Shown piece by piece: positions 17,287-25,588 of a stretch of DNA of 59,179 nucleotides; position 1 is the first letter of the stretch; every line of letters begins with the position of its first letter. The DNA lies in NCBI RefSeq assembly GCF_030063355.1, contig NZ_JASISZ010000057.1:1-59179 (forward strand), read 5' to 3'. Both the position numbers and the translations under genes were made by a program. The notes beneath the pieces were generated by a model, which was not told where the DNA came from, did not search any database, and saw nothing but the letters and a program-made list of their open reading frames with translations. The stretch comes from Streptomyces sp. PH10-H1. GTDB taxonomy: Bacteria > Actinomycetota > Actinomycetes > Streptomycetales > Streptomycetaceae.

Positions 17287-18156
17287 ATGCGCTTCTCGAT
17301 CAACATTCCGAACTTCGGGGACTTCGCCGACGCCCGGACGGTGGCGGCGGTCGCCGCAGCGGCGGAGCAGGCAGGCTGGGACGGGCTGTTCGTCTGGGAT
17401 CACGTAGTGCATGACAAAGTCCAGCGCCGCGGCCAGGACTTTGGAGATCCTTGGATGCTGCTGACCGCTGCGGCGTTGGCGACATCCCGGATCAGGCTCG
17501 GCACACTGGTCACCCCGGTCGCCCGTCGGCGTCCCCAGCAGCTCGCCCGCCAGGTGGCCACCCTGGACGCGCTCAGCGGCGGGAGGGTGATCTTCGGTAC
17601 GGGCCTGGGCGGGCCGATCGAGGACGAGTACGGCAGCTTCGGTGAGACGACCGACCCGGTCGTGCTCGCCGAGCGTCTGGACGAGGGCCTGGACCTGCTG
17701 GAGCGCTATTGGTCGGGCGAGCCGGTGAACCATCACGGGCGGCATTACCAGGTCCGGGACGTGACATTGCTTCCCGCCACGGTGCAACGCCCCCGTCCGC
17801 CCGTCTGGGTGGCCGGATTCTGGCCGAACCGTCCACCGATGCGCCGGGCCGCCCACTGGGACGGTGCGGTCCCGTTGTTCACCTCTGCCAAACACGGACA
17901 GGTACCGCCTGTTGACGAGGTCATCGACCTCGTCGCCTACGTCCGGCAGCATCGCTAGGACCGGGACGAGAGCCCCTTTGAGATCGTCCTCGGCGGCGCC
18001 AGCCCGACCGGCACCGCCAGGGCACGCGACCTGATCGGGCCGCTGATCGACGCGGGCGCCACCTGGTGGGACGAACGACAGCTCCAGAGCAGCGATGAGC
18101 TCGATCAGCTGGCACCGGTGATGCGCCGCATCGAACAAGGCCCACCGGCCTTCTAG
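17287..18156 (+). pseudogene. LLM-class F420-dependent oxidoreductase with in-frame TAG
   Basis: From ATG 17287 the frame encodes a luciferase-like TIM barrel: MRFSINIPNFGDFADARTVA, GLFVWDHVVHD, RIRLGTLVTPVARRRPQQLA, LDALSGGRVIFGTGLGGPIE. It reaches TAG at 17956-17958 (codon 224), then continues in the same frame (DRDESPFEIVLGGASPTGTA to MRRIEQGPPAF) to TAG 18154. The combined 289 codons equal the usual family length and the downstream part is conserved-looking, so the amber is recent, a misread, or read through. F420H2/FMN-dependent oxidoreductase; substrate unknown. Confidence 0.8.
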
Positions 18157-18233
18157 AGGCCAGGCCAGCTTCCTGCCGCTTCGGCTCCGCCGCACCGCAC
18201 CGCACCGGGCGCGGGTCCGGGCCGGCCCGTTGG

Positions 18234-18713
18234 TTACTCCAGTCGACGTCTGATCGTGCGCATGAGGTCAACGGCCTTGTCCTCGGTGACCGTTCCTCCG
18301 GGAGTGATGGATGCGAAGCTGGTCAGACGCAAGCAATGGTCCTTGTACAGGCCGCCGACCTTCACGAACCCCTCGCCCGTGCCCTTGTAGGCGTCGATAT
18401 CCAGTTCGTCGGCTCTGCCCGTGCCCGGCTCGCCGCACTGGGCGACTCTTGTTGACCTTCAGCCATACCACCCAGGTGTCGAGGGCTTGAGGCTGCCGCC
18501 AGTGGCACTCATAGTCGTAACTCCCTCGGATGACTCTGCTGTGACCTTGGTGCCGATCGCCTGCTCGACCTCGGCGGCGGGCAGCAAGTCGCACGGGGTC
18601 GTCCACGCGACCGTCGCGGAGTCGGAGTCTCCGCCCCCGCTGCAACCGGCCAGCACCACTGTCGTTGAGGCGGCCAGTACCGCCATCGCTCTTCGCATAC
18701 TGGACTTTGGCAT
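18234..18713 (-). pseudogene. DUF3558-like lipoprotein with two frameshifts
   Basis: ATG 18713 opens MRRAMAVLAASTTVVLAGCS (lipobox LAGC) and CDLLPAAEVEQAIGTKV, typical of DUF3558-type lipoproteins. The frame shifts at about 18530 (GAGGGAG) into YECHWRQPQALDTWVVWLKV, then at about 18455 into CGEPGTGRADELDIDAYKGT and GLYKDHCLRLTSFASITPGG, ending at TAA 18234. The three pieces are collinear and together give a normal ~160-residue secreted lipoprotein with paired Cys. Its role in the family is unknown. Confidence 0.7.
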
Positions 18714-18827
18714 CGGTGCTGTTCGATTGTGGCTCTTTCGTCAAGCTCCGTCGCTGCCGCGAAGCGAAGCCCTGCGATCAGGCGGGGGTGCGCTGGAATG
18801 GCCCGGTGTTGGCGGGGGGTTGCAACG

Positions 18828-18847
18828 ACCCAGGAGAATCCTCCTGG
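18828..18847 (-). terminator. hairpin after the alginate-lyase remnant
   Basis: Arms CCCAGGAG and CTCCTGGG with loop AATC, 36 bp beyond the minus-strand stop at 18883. Short stem without a T-run; a plausible terminator. Confidence 0.45.
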
Positions 18848-18882
18848 GCGCCTGTCCTTTCGACAGCTGCGCCGGAGACCGC

Positions 18883-19140
18883 TCAGCTGTGGGAGACGGT
18901 CAGCGACTCGAGCACCCTTGGTGGTGCTGCTGGAGGACGACGGGGTGGCGTAGTGCGTCGTGCTGCCGTTGACCGTCAAGTCGATCGTGTGACCGCCGGA
19001 GACGGCGATCGTGCAGCTCCACGTCTTGCCGAGCGATACGTGGCCCACGGTGTGCGGCGTCTGGCCGCCCGAGGGCGAGTTCTCGATGCCCCCGACGATG
19101 CCCCCGACGATGTCGCCGTTCGAGTGGTGTGAGTAGAACG
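18883..19140 (-). pseudogene. alginate-lyase-like (PL7) C-terminal fragment
   Basis: The minus strand reads FYSHHSNGDIVGGIVGGIEN, VGHVSLGKTWSCTIAVSGGH and TIDLTVNGSTTHYA, resembling the jelly-roll strands of polysaccharide lyase family 7. The expected end (ALTVSHS-like) appears one frame over as VLESLTVSHS with stop TGA 18883-18885, implying a small indel near the Ser-rich loop. The N-terminal two-thirds including catalytic residues is gone. PL7 enzymes cleave alginate outside the cell. Confidence 0.5.
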
Positions 19141-19284
19141 CGGCGCGGGATCATGCCGACGCGTGACTGCGTGCTATCGCAGCGGCTCTCCGAGATGTCC
19201 GAACCCGCGCGGAGTGCGCGGGCGAGGCCATGGGGGCCATCGGCTCCACGTTCAGCGCCACGCGTGCCTCAAGGGCTGTTAGCC

Positions 19285-19328
19285 GAGGTCCGGCCGTCGT
19301 TCCCCCCACGGGACGACGGCCGGACCTC
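19285..19328. terminator. very strong inverted repeat, likely terminator
   Basis: Perfect 16-bp arms (GAGGTCCGGCCGTCGT at 19285-19300 and its complement at 19313-19328) with a 12-base C-rich loop. It is placed to stop minus-strand transcription from the NPP1-type gene ending at 19512. Confidence 0.7.
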
Positions 19329-19345
19329 CGCTGTCGCTGCTGGCC

Positions 19346-19504
19346 ATGTGCAACGGAACTGAACGTACGCGGGTGCTCTACGCACGGCTACCGTTCCTGG
19401 GGAATCTGGCCGAGAATGAGCCGGAAAGCTCCGAACGTTTGCGCAACGCCAACGATCTCCAGGTCCAGGCAGCGGGATGCCGGCCCGGCTCACTTGGCGA
19501 CTGA
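19346..19504 (+). CDS. possible small ORF (52 aa)
   Basis: ATG 19346 to TGA 19504 encodes MCNGTERTRVLYARLPFLGN followed by LAENEPESSERLRNANDLQV. Composition looks coding, but there is no clear ribosome site and no family I know. It may be a remnant of a longer protein. Confidence 0.25.
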   Translation: MCNGTERTRVLYARLPFLGNLAENEPESSERLRNANDLQVQAAGCRPGSLGD

Positions 19505-19511
19505 TCCGACG

Positions 19512-19800
19512 TCAGGTGTAGGGGTTGAACGGGATCCCGGCAGGCTTGGAGTTGTTGAGGGTGTCGTTGAAGGTGCTGTCCGAGATCTTGATCGTGGCCG
19601 AGCCGAAGTTCGCGTTCATGAGTTCGTCGCGCAGGCCGGTCGGGTAGCCGTTCCAGCTGACGAGGCGCGGATAGAACCAGCCGCCGGTGACGTTCTCCGG
19701 CGGTTCGTCGTGGTTGTTCGCGAGGCGGAAGAAGTGGGTTGAGGCGCCGTCCTTGTTGTAGACGACCTTGGGGTGGGTGCCGTCTGAGGCGGCCCGCGGG
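19512..19800 (-). pseudogene. NPP1 (necrosis-inducing, Nep1-like) protein, C-terminal fragment
   Basis: The minus strand frame reads DGTHPKVVYNKDGASTHFFR, then FYPRLVSWNGYPTGLRDELM and NANFGSATIKISDSTFNDTL, ending NPYT at TGA 19512-19514. This matches the C-terminal third of the NPP1 superfamily (the W...LR..L...FGSA segment). The N-terminal part with the GHRHDWE motif is absent; the fragment ends at the IS3 element's left boundary. NPP1 proteins are secreted cytolysins acting on plant cells. Confidence 0.65.
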
Positions 19801-19853
19801 GTGTGGACACACCTGAGAATGGATCTTGACGGTCCAGGAAGGTGTAGGTCTCC

Positions 19854-20169
19854 ATGGCAAGGCCCTCGAAGTTCAGTCCGGAGTTCCGGTCCGACGCGAT
19901 CGCGTTGTGGCGGGCTTCGGCCGGCAGGCGAACGTATCGGGACGTTGCTACCGATCTGAACGTCAACCCCGAGACGCTGCGCGTCTGGGTGCGCGACGTG
20001 GACGGGCCCCCGGCGGACGGCGGCAAGGTGACGCCGGGAGATGCGGAGGCGGAGCTGGCCCCGGTTGCGGGCGGAGACCGCCCGGCTGCTGAAGGCCGAG
20101 AAAGAGTGGCAGCTGGAGCGCGAGATCCTGCGACGGGCAGCCGCCTATTTCGCGAAAGAGATGAAGTGA
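19854..20169 (+). pseudogene. IS3-family OrfA, with a one-base insertion
   Basis: ATG 19854 begins MARPSKFSPEFRSDAIALWR and carries the HTH (YRDVATDLNVNPETLRVWVR). At about 20060 a run of four C shifts the frame. The expected continuation, RLRAETARLLKAEKEWQLER and EILRRAAAYFAKEMK, lies one base out and ends at TGA 20167-20169. The insertion accidentally joins OrfA's start to OrfB in one 413-codon frame, replacing the programmed -1 frameshift these elements normally use. Confidence 0.8.
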
Positions 20170-21095
20170 GGACCCTTCCCCAAGCTCTTCGAGCAGGGGA
20201 GACCCCATGCTGGGACTTCGTCTCCGCCCACGCCGGCGTCTTCGGCGTTCAGCGGCTGTGCCGGGTGCTCCAGGTCTCCCGCTCGGGCTACTACCGGTGG
20301 CTCGCCGGTATCGAGGCCCGGGATGCCCGGCGGGCCGAGGACCAGGCGCCGGTCGCCGAGATCCGCGAGATCCACACCGAACACCGCGAGAACTACGGCG
20401 CACTGCGCGTCCACGCCGAACTGCGCGGCTTCGGGCACACGGTCAACCGCAAGCGGGTCGCCCGGCTGATGCGTGAGAACGGCATCGTCGGCCGTCACCT
20501 GCACAGGAAGAAACGCACCACCGTCCCCGACCGGCTCGCGCCGCCCGCCCCGGACCTGGTCCAGCGGGAATTCACCGCCCGCCGACTCGATGAGAAGTGG
20601 TGCGGCGACATCACCTACGTGCAGGTCGGCGCCTGGTGGCTGTATGTCGCGAGCGTCATCGACATCTGCTCGCGCCGGGTGATCGGCTGGTCCATGGCCC
20701 CGCACATGCGCGCCGAGCTCGTCATCGACGCCCTGCGGGCCGCGGTCGCCGCCCGGGCCGGTGACGTGACCGGGGTGATCTTCCACTCGGATCGTGGATC
20801 GCAATATACCTCGGCCGCGTTCGCCCAGGTCAGCGACCAGTACGGCATCCGCAGAAGCATGGGCAAAGTGGGCTCGAGTTACCACAACGCCCTCGCCGAG
20901 AGTCTGTGGCAGGGGCTGAAGCAAGAGGTGATGCACAAGAAGCTGTTCTTGACGATGGGCCAGGCGAGGCTGGAGATATTCCGGTGGCTCACCTACTACA
21001 ACGCCCGCCGCCGTCACAGCACGCTGTCCTACCTCTCACCGCTGGAGTTCGAACAGCAACACCACCAGCAGGCTAAACTCTCACTCCTCGCATAG
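20170..21095 (+). CDS. IS3-family OrfB transposase (DDE)
   Basis: The integrase core is intact: GVFGVQRLCRVLQVSRSGYY, then the HTH_21 region (GALRVHAELRGFGHTVNRKR), first catalytic Asp in KWCGDITYVQVG, second in IFHSDRGSQYTS, Glu in SYHNALAESLWQGLKQEV, and the YYNARRRHSTLSYLSPLEF tail. The start is given as the point after the OrfA stop because OrfB is normally made as an OrfAB fusion by frameshifting. Transposition competence depends on OrfA, which is shifted here. Confidence 0.85.
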
Positions 21096-21112
21096 AACCC
21101 CCTGTCCCACTC

Positions 21113-21502
21113 TCCGGGGGTCGCCTCACCATCTCGGCAGGCTCCACGATGCTGTTCAGTCCCTACCTTCTTCACCGCCGGAGCGATGTCCACGAAGACC
21201 CTCCACGGTTCGACCCGGACCGATGGGACAGCGCGTCGCGCCCGTCCCCGTCACGCCACGCCTTCCTCCCCTTCGGTTCCGGCCCCCGCAAGTGCATCGG
21301 CGAACAGTTTGCCATCATCGAGGCCGTCCTGGTTCTGGCCACCCTCACCAGCCGCTGGAAATTGTCGGCTCTGCCAGGCACCCGCGTGCGCCCTCACGCG
21401 GGAGGCGCGATCAGCCCGGGAGGACTGCGCCTGCTTGCTACCGCCCGCACTTCACCCGGGCGGCGGGAAAACCGCGGGTCCGCAGACGAGTCGTCGCCAT
21501 GA
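21113..21502 (+). pseudogene. cytochrome P450, C-terminal fragment
   Basis: Frame reads GRLTISAGSTMLFSPYLLHR, DVHEDPPRFDPDRW and the heme loop HAFLPFGSGPRKCIGEQFAI with the axial Cys ligand, then stops at 21502. This is the last ~120 residues of a P450 (normally 400-470). The rest, including the I-helix and ExxR, has been lost at the IS3 right end. It resembles CYPs near terpene or secondary-metabolite genes, but the fragment is too short to place. Confidence 0.85.
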
Positions 21503-21558
21503 CGGGCGCAGCGGTTGCCGAAGACGTTTCACGGGTGGTCGCCTGCGAAGCACGACGT

Positions 21559-21582
21559 AACCCGCAGATCATGCTGCGGGTT
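21559..21582 (+). terminator. hairpin after the P450 remnant
   Basis: Perfect 9-bp arms AACCCGCAG and CTGCGGGTT with a 6-base loop, followed by TTCCCTCCC; 57 bp after the P450 stop. Confidence 0.6.
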
Positions 21583-21693
21583 TCCCTCCCGCCGCCGAGG
21601 CTTTGGATCCGGCCCCGATCGACGAGTCTTAGGGTTCACATGTTGTAGACGACGGGGTCTCACTGGTGCGGCCTCGTCCGTTCGGGCGGCGGT

Positions 21694-22163
21694 TTGTACC
21701 GCCTGCCGAGGCTGCAGTGGATGGTCGTGGAGACTCCGGGATCGCAGTCATCGCTGCACCGGGCCATCTTCCTGCGGGTGGCGGTGGGGAACCTCGCCCC
21801 ACCAGGGCTGGCCGAGCAGTCGGAGCCGATCGATGTGGACGCCTCCGCCTCGCAGGGCTTCGACCGGGCCGAGCAGCTGGTCGCCCAGCTGATCGAGTCG
21901 ACCGGCATCGGCGTCGACAAGGTGATGGGGACCGGCCTCGGTGGGCGAGTTGGGCCGGGGGCGGCGGCCGCGGGGTGCGCGACCTGGCCTACATCAAGGT
22001 CGCCAGCGAAGTCGGCGCCGGTCTGTTGATAGACGGGCGGCCGCCGTTCCGGCGCTGTCAGCCCAGCGACCTGCATAACCCTGAGTTCACACAGCTAACT
22101 AACATCGCCGTTGCCATCTCGTTAACTGTTTACTTATTGACGACATGGGAGCGGCGGAGTTGA
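21694..22163 (+). pseudogene. ROK-family regulator/sugar kinase remnant
   Basis: One frame gives FLRVAVGNLAPPGLAEQSEP and RAEQLVAQLIESTGIGVDKV; the next piece, GRGVRDLAYIKVASEVGAGL and LIDGRPPF, is in another frame and lacks the intervening ~40 residues. Both match ROK proteins (the second is the segment ahead of the zinc-binding site). The HTH domain and C-terminus are missing. It lies just upstream of a XylF-like gene, and ROK repressors commonly control xylose uptake operons, so this was probably its regulator. Confidence 0.65.
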
Positions 22164-22215
22164 CTCACGTGAACCTCGGCCGCAGCGTTGCGGCCTCGTC
22201 AGGGAGACAACCCAA

Positions 22216-23298
22216 ATGAACGCGATGATACGTCGTGCCGTAATTGGCTCGCTTGCGGTATCGATGGCCCTGTCCGTGGCCGCTTGTGGCGAGGTGGGAA
22301 ACGGCACCAAGGTCAGCAGGAAGGACAAGTCGATCGGTCTGCTGCTCCCGGAGTACGCCACCACCCGGTACGAGAAGTTCGACCGCCCGCTGATCGAAGG
22401 CAAGGTTACGTCGCTCTGCCCGGACTGCAAGATCGAGTACGCCAACGCGGCGGGCGACCCGGCCAAGCAGGCGCAGCAGGTCAGCAGCATGATCGCCAAG
22501 GGTGTCAAGGTCCTGATCCTCGACCCGCAGGACGCGGTCGGCATCAAGGCCTCGGTCCAGGCGGCCGTGGACAAGGGCGTCAAGGTCGTGGCGTACGACC
22601 GCTTCGCCCAGGGTCCGGTCTCCGCGTACGTCTCCTACGACAACGAGAAGGTCGGCGAGCTGCAGGGCCAGGCGCTCCTCGACGCCATGGGCGCCAAGGC
22701 GACCCCGACTGCCAAGATTGTCATGATCAACGGTGACGACGCCGACCCGAACGCCGCGCAGTTCAAGGCCGGTGCTCACAAGGCCCTCGACGGCAAGGTC
22801 AAGATCGCGTACGAGCAGAGCGGTCTGTGGAAGGACACCGTCGCCAACCAGAAGGTCACGGCGGCGATCACCCAGCTCGGCGCCAAGAACATCGCCGGTG
22901 TCTACTCCGCCAACGACGGCATGGCCGGCGGTATCGCCACCGCCCTCAAGGGCGCGGGCATCAACGTCCCGCTGACCGGTCAGGACGCCGAGCTCGCCGG
23001 TGTCCAGCGAATCCTGCTGGACCAGCAGAGCAGCACCGTCTACAAGCCCTTGAGGCCCGAGGCCGACGCGACCGCCGAGATCGCGGTCAAGCTGCTCAAC
23101 GGTGAGGACATCAAGTCCGTCGCGGACATCACCGCCACCAGCGGCTCCGGCACCACCGTCCCCGCGAAGCTGCTCCCCGCGGTGTCGGTGACCAAGGCCA
23201 ACATCAAGGACACGGTCATCAAGGACGCCCTGTACCTCGTGGTCCAGATCTGCACCGCTGACTACGCCGCCGCCTGCAAGACGGCCGGCATTCACTAA
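22216..23298 (+). CDS. sugar (xylose-type) ABC transporter substrate-binding lipoprotein
   Basis: 360 residues with a lipoprotein signal (MALSVAACGE, Cys at about residue 22) and a Peripla_BP_4 fold: IGLLLPEYATTRYEKFDRPL, GVKVLILDPQDAVGIKASV, VKVVAYDRFAQGPVSAYVSY, GVYSANDGMAGGIATALKGA. The sequence fits XylF-type D-xylose-binding proteins of streptomycetes. ATG 22216 has AGGGAG upstream. The ATPase and permease genes that normally follow (xylG, xylH) are absent: the next sequence is a GyrB-like fragment. It is therefore an orphan receptor unless it shares another importer. Confidence 0.85.
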   Translation: MNAMIRRAVIGSLAVSMALSVAACGEVGNGTKVSRKDKSIGLLLPEYATTRYEKFDRPLIEGKVTSLCPDCKIEYANAAGDPAKQAQQVSSMIAKGVKVLILDPQDAVGIKASVQAAVDKGVKVVAYDRFAQGPVSAYVSYDNEKVGELQGQALLDAMGAKATPTAKIVMINGDDADPNAAQFKAGAHKALDGKVKIAYEQSGLWKDTVANQKVTAAITQLGAKNIAGVYSANDGMAGGIATALKGAGINVPLTGQDAELAGVQRILLDQQSSTVYKPLRPEADATAEIAVKLLNGEDIKSVADITATSGSGTTVPAKLLPAVSVTKANIKDTVIKDALYLVVQICTADYAAACKTAGIH

Positions 23299-23399
23299 GC
23301 CCGGATCCACCGTTGCCTTGTGGTGCGGCTGGTTGGTTGCGGCGGATGTGACTTCGGCTGTGCGAGGTGACTGAGGGCGTGGGAAGCCTGCCGGTCCGC

Positions 23400-24032
23400 C
23401 GGCTTCTCCGATGTCCTTGGTGGCTGACGGATCGCTTCAGGGAACTGGCCTTCCTGAATCGGGACCTGGACATCTCGCTCACCGACAAGCGCTGCCCGGC
23501 CGAGTCCCGGTTGGTCCGGTTCCGGTTCCCGGGCGGTGTGCGGGACTTCGTCGCCTTCCTCGACGAGCAGGCGGCGGCACCCGTTCACCCGGACATCATC
23601 GGCTTCGAGCGGGAGGACCCGCGGATGGCGGGGACGATGGAGGCGGCCTTGCGGTGGCACGGCTCCGGCGAGGAGCGGGTCCGGAGTTTTGCCAACAGCC
23701 GGCCCACCCCCGCCGGCGGCACGCACGTGCTGGGCTTCCATGACGGGGTGGGGGCTGCGGTCCACGCGTACGCGCGGGAGCGGCGGCTGCCAACAGGGAC
23801 GGACCCCGATCTCAGCACTGACCGGATCGGCGAGGGCCTGGCAGCGGTCGTGTCGGTGAAGCTGGAGCATCCCGAGTTCGAGGGCTCCAAGCGTGGCGTG
23901 CTGGGCAACGCCATGGTGCGCGCCTGCGTCGGACAGGCCGTTCAGGAACACCTCGGCAGGTGGCTGGAGGAGCACCCGGAGCAGGCCGCAGCCGTCATCG
24001 ACCGGATCATCCAAGGGGCTCGCGGAGACTGA
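23400..24032 (+). pseudogene. DNA gyrase B-like transducer-domain fragment
   Basis: The frame reads FRELAFLNRDLDISLTDKRC, GVRDFVAFLDEQAAAPVHPD, GGTHVLGFHDGVGAAVHAYA and EGLAAVVSVKLEHPEFEGSK, ending NAMVRACVGQAVQEHLGRWL and DRIIQGARGD at TGA 24032. This is the GyrB/ParE transducer domain (about residues 190-390 of a normal subunit), including the QTK-loop region (here EGSKRG). The ATPase domain and the TOPRIM half are both missing. The open frame extends upstream to 23367 with non-homologous residues. Extra GyrB paralogues are known aminocoumarin-resistance determinants, but this remnant cannot function. Confidence 0.8.
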
Positions 24033-24178
24033 CCAGCAACGGACCGCCCTGCCGGGTTCCCGGCAAACGGGACCAGCGGGGCGACGGCAGCACGCTGCCC
24101 CCGGACAGGGGCCAGAAATCGTGCGGTCGGTCCAACGAGCCACCTGGCACGCTCAGTAACAACACCAGCACCAACAGG

Positions 24179-24246
24179 CCAGATCATGTGAGACAACGAG
24201 CGAATCGGACCAGATCATCTGAGACCGGGGCCAGATCGACTGAGAC
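24179..24246 (+). repeat. three imperfect 16-bp direct repeats
   Basis: CCAGATCATGTGAGAC (24179-24194), CCAGATCATCTGAGAC (24210-24225) and CCAGATCGACTGAGAC (24231-24246), at 31 and 21 bp spacing. Arrays like this are typical of transposase-binding sites at the ends of IS21-type elements; no istA/istB gene is present here, so this would be a solo end. Confidence 0.6.
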
Positions 24247-24289
24247 GGGACAGCCGCAGCTGCTGGGCTGAGCCGCGCCGAAATGTCCT

Positions 24290-24358
24290 GTCGCAGCGAA
24301 GGTTGACTGTTCTCACCGAAGGTTGAGCACTGGCAGGTTCATCTCATCGAAGTTGAAC
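24290..24358 (+). repeat. second set of direct repeats (CGAAGGTTGA type)
   Basis: GTCGCAGCGAAGGTTGAC, TCTCACCGAAGGTTGAGC and TCTCATCGAAGTTGAAC (about 24290-24307, 24311-24328, 24342-24358) repeat the same core. They follow the first repeat family directly and may mark a second transposon end. Confidence 0.5.
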
Positions 24359-24363
24359 ATCCT

Positions 24364-24570
24364 TCAGACTGCTCCAGACGTGACAGGGCCAAGGCCGGAG
24401 GGCAGCTGGCGCACGGCGGTCGACACCACCTCCTCTGCGGTGGTCGTCTCGGTGAGGACCTCACTCATCAAGCGAGCGCTGAGGGTGAACCGGTTGTCCC
24501 GATGCGCGTCCAGGCAGATCGGAGCAACGGTGAGGTGGGGGCGGGTGCTGGTGGAGAATCACAGCGTCCA
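24364..24570 (-). pseudogene. unknown protein fragment
   Basis: Minus-strand frame reading HLTVAPICLDAHRDNRFTLS, ARLMSEVLTETTTAEEVVST and AVRQLPSGLGPVTSGAV, stopping at TGA (24364-24366). It looks coding but has no start; it is probably a C-terminus truncated at about 24570. Confidence 0.35.
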
Positions 24571-24620
24571 GTGGTTCGTGAACGTGTAGAGCCCCCGCCC
24601 GCGCTGCGGCAGGCACCACG

Positions 24621-25172
24621 ATGAGGCGCTATCTTGCAGCGATGACCGGTTCTGCGGAGCGCCCGCTGCTCTTCCTCGATGTAGATGGACCGCTCATCCC
24701 GTTTGGGGCAGCGACGCTCCAACACGTGGGTGGGTATCCGACTTACCAAACGAGCCAAGAATCATCGGGGGGCGGTTCGAACCCGCTTCTGGCAAGGATC
24801 AACCCTGAGCACGGGCCCAGATTGGCCGCGCTTCCGTGCACCCTGGTCTGGGCGACAACGTGGATGTCAGACGCCAACGAGTGCATCGCGCCGCGGCTTG
24901 GGCTGCCGGAGCTGCCCGTAGTGACTTGGCCGGAGCCCTCCGAGGACGATGAGCGAGACGCGCGAGCGGGACTGCACTGGAAGACCCGCGCGCTCCTCGG
25001 CTGGGCGGCCGGGCGCGCATTCGCCTGGGTTGACGATGAGATCACTGACAGGGATCGGGCCTGGGTAGCCGCTCGCCATGGCGAGCGAGCCCTGCTCCAT
25101 CGCGTCGATCCCCGTCATGGCCTCACCGACGCGGACTTCATCCTCCTCGGCGACTGGTTGCGTAACTTGTGA
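24621..25172 (+). CDS. HAD-like hydrolase domain protein
   Basis: 183 residues. RPLLFLDVDGPLIPFG is HAD motif I (DxDG), PCTLVWATTWMSDANE resembles motif II, and FAWVDDEITDRDRAW supplies the acidic motif IV. These small HAD proteins are widespread in streptomycetes and lack a cap domain. ATG 24621 is used; ATG 24642 is an alternative closer to the conserved start. It stands alone between transposon-end repeats and a frameshifted gene. Probable phosphatase; substrate unknown. Confidence 0.75.
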   Translation: MRRYLAAMTGSAERPLLFLDVDGPLIPFGAATLQHVGGYPTYQTSQESSGGGSNPLLARINPEHGPRLAALPCTLVWATTWMSDANECIAPRLGLPELPVVTWPEPSEDDERDARAGLHWKTRALLGWAAGRAFAWVDDEITDRDRAWVAARHGERALLHRVDPRHGLTDADFILLGDWLRNL

Positions 25173-25224
25173 ACGGGCGGGCCATTGACCGCTTTGCCGG
25201 GCCGCCATCGCAGACGGCAGGTCG

Positions 25225-25516
25225 TCAGTGGAGGCCGGCCCTGCTGCTGAGCTGAGTGACTCCTTCTTGCGCTTCGAGTGCCTCTCTGACCCGGGCGCTC
25301 TCGAGGGCCACGTACTGGATCTGGGCGGTGGCCAGGGCGAGGGCTGCGGTGAGCTCGCGGTTGCGGCGTAGCGGATGGTCAGCACGTCGCCGATCCGTGC
25401 CGGGTACCGGGGGTGTCGTGGAGCGAGCGCTCGCCGTCGGCCAGTGCAGACAGCTCGCCCGCCAAGTCCCGACGCGACTTGGCGGCTTCACTCTGCAGCA
25501 CGGGTGATTGGTCCAT
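25225..25516 (-). pseudogene. hypothetical coiled-coil protein, frameshifted
   Basis: ATG 25514-25516 follows a good site (GAGGTGAG) and reads MDQSPVLQSEAAKSRRDLAG, ELSALADGERSLHDTPGTRH before TGA. The continuation in another frame, NRELTAALALATAQIQYVAL and ESARVREALEAQEGVTQLSS, is a strong heptad-type helix ending at TGA 25225. At least one indel at about 25385-25400 separates them. Unknown function. Confidence 0.45.
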
Positions 25517-25588
25517 GCTCACCTCAACGACGTTCCGGCCGCTGGGATACCTGGTTCAGCCCCGGCGACGTGCAGCGGGGTCGCTTCG

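Larger units (their letters stand above)
19800..21112 (+). mobile_element. IS3-family insertion sequence
   Basis: The element spans orfA (from 19854) and orfB (to 21095). Boundaries are estimated where flanking genes resume: NPP1 remnant to about 19800 and P450 sequence from about 21113. The ends share a short imperfect inverted repeat (GTGTGGACA at the left, GAGTGGGACA reading inward from the right). No target duplication could be identified, and the two flanks belong to unrelated genes, so recombination has removed sequence. Confidence 0.75.

Noticed and set aside
21774..21780. Treating the ROK pieces as an intact gene with a different start
   Set aside because: The two conserved pieces are in different frames and about 40 residues between them are missing, so no single start can restore it.
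24179..24358. CRISPR array
   Set aside because: Repeats are only ~16 bp, imperfect, unevenly spaced (31 and 21 bp) and only three units, so transposon-end sites are a better fit.
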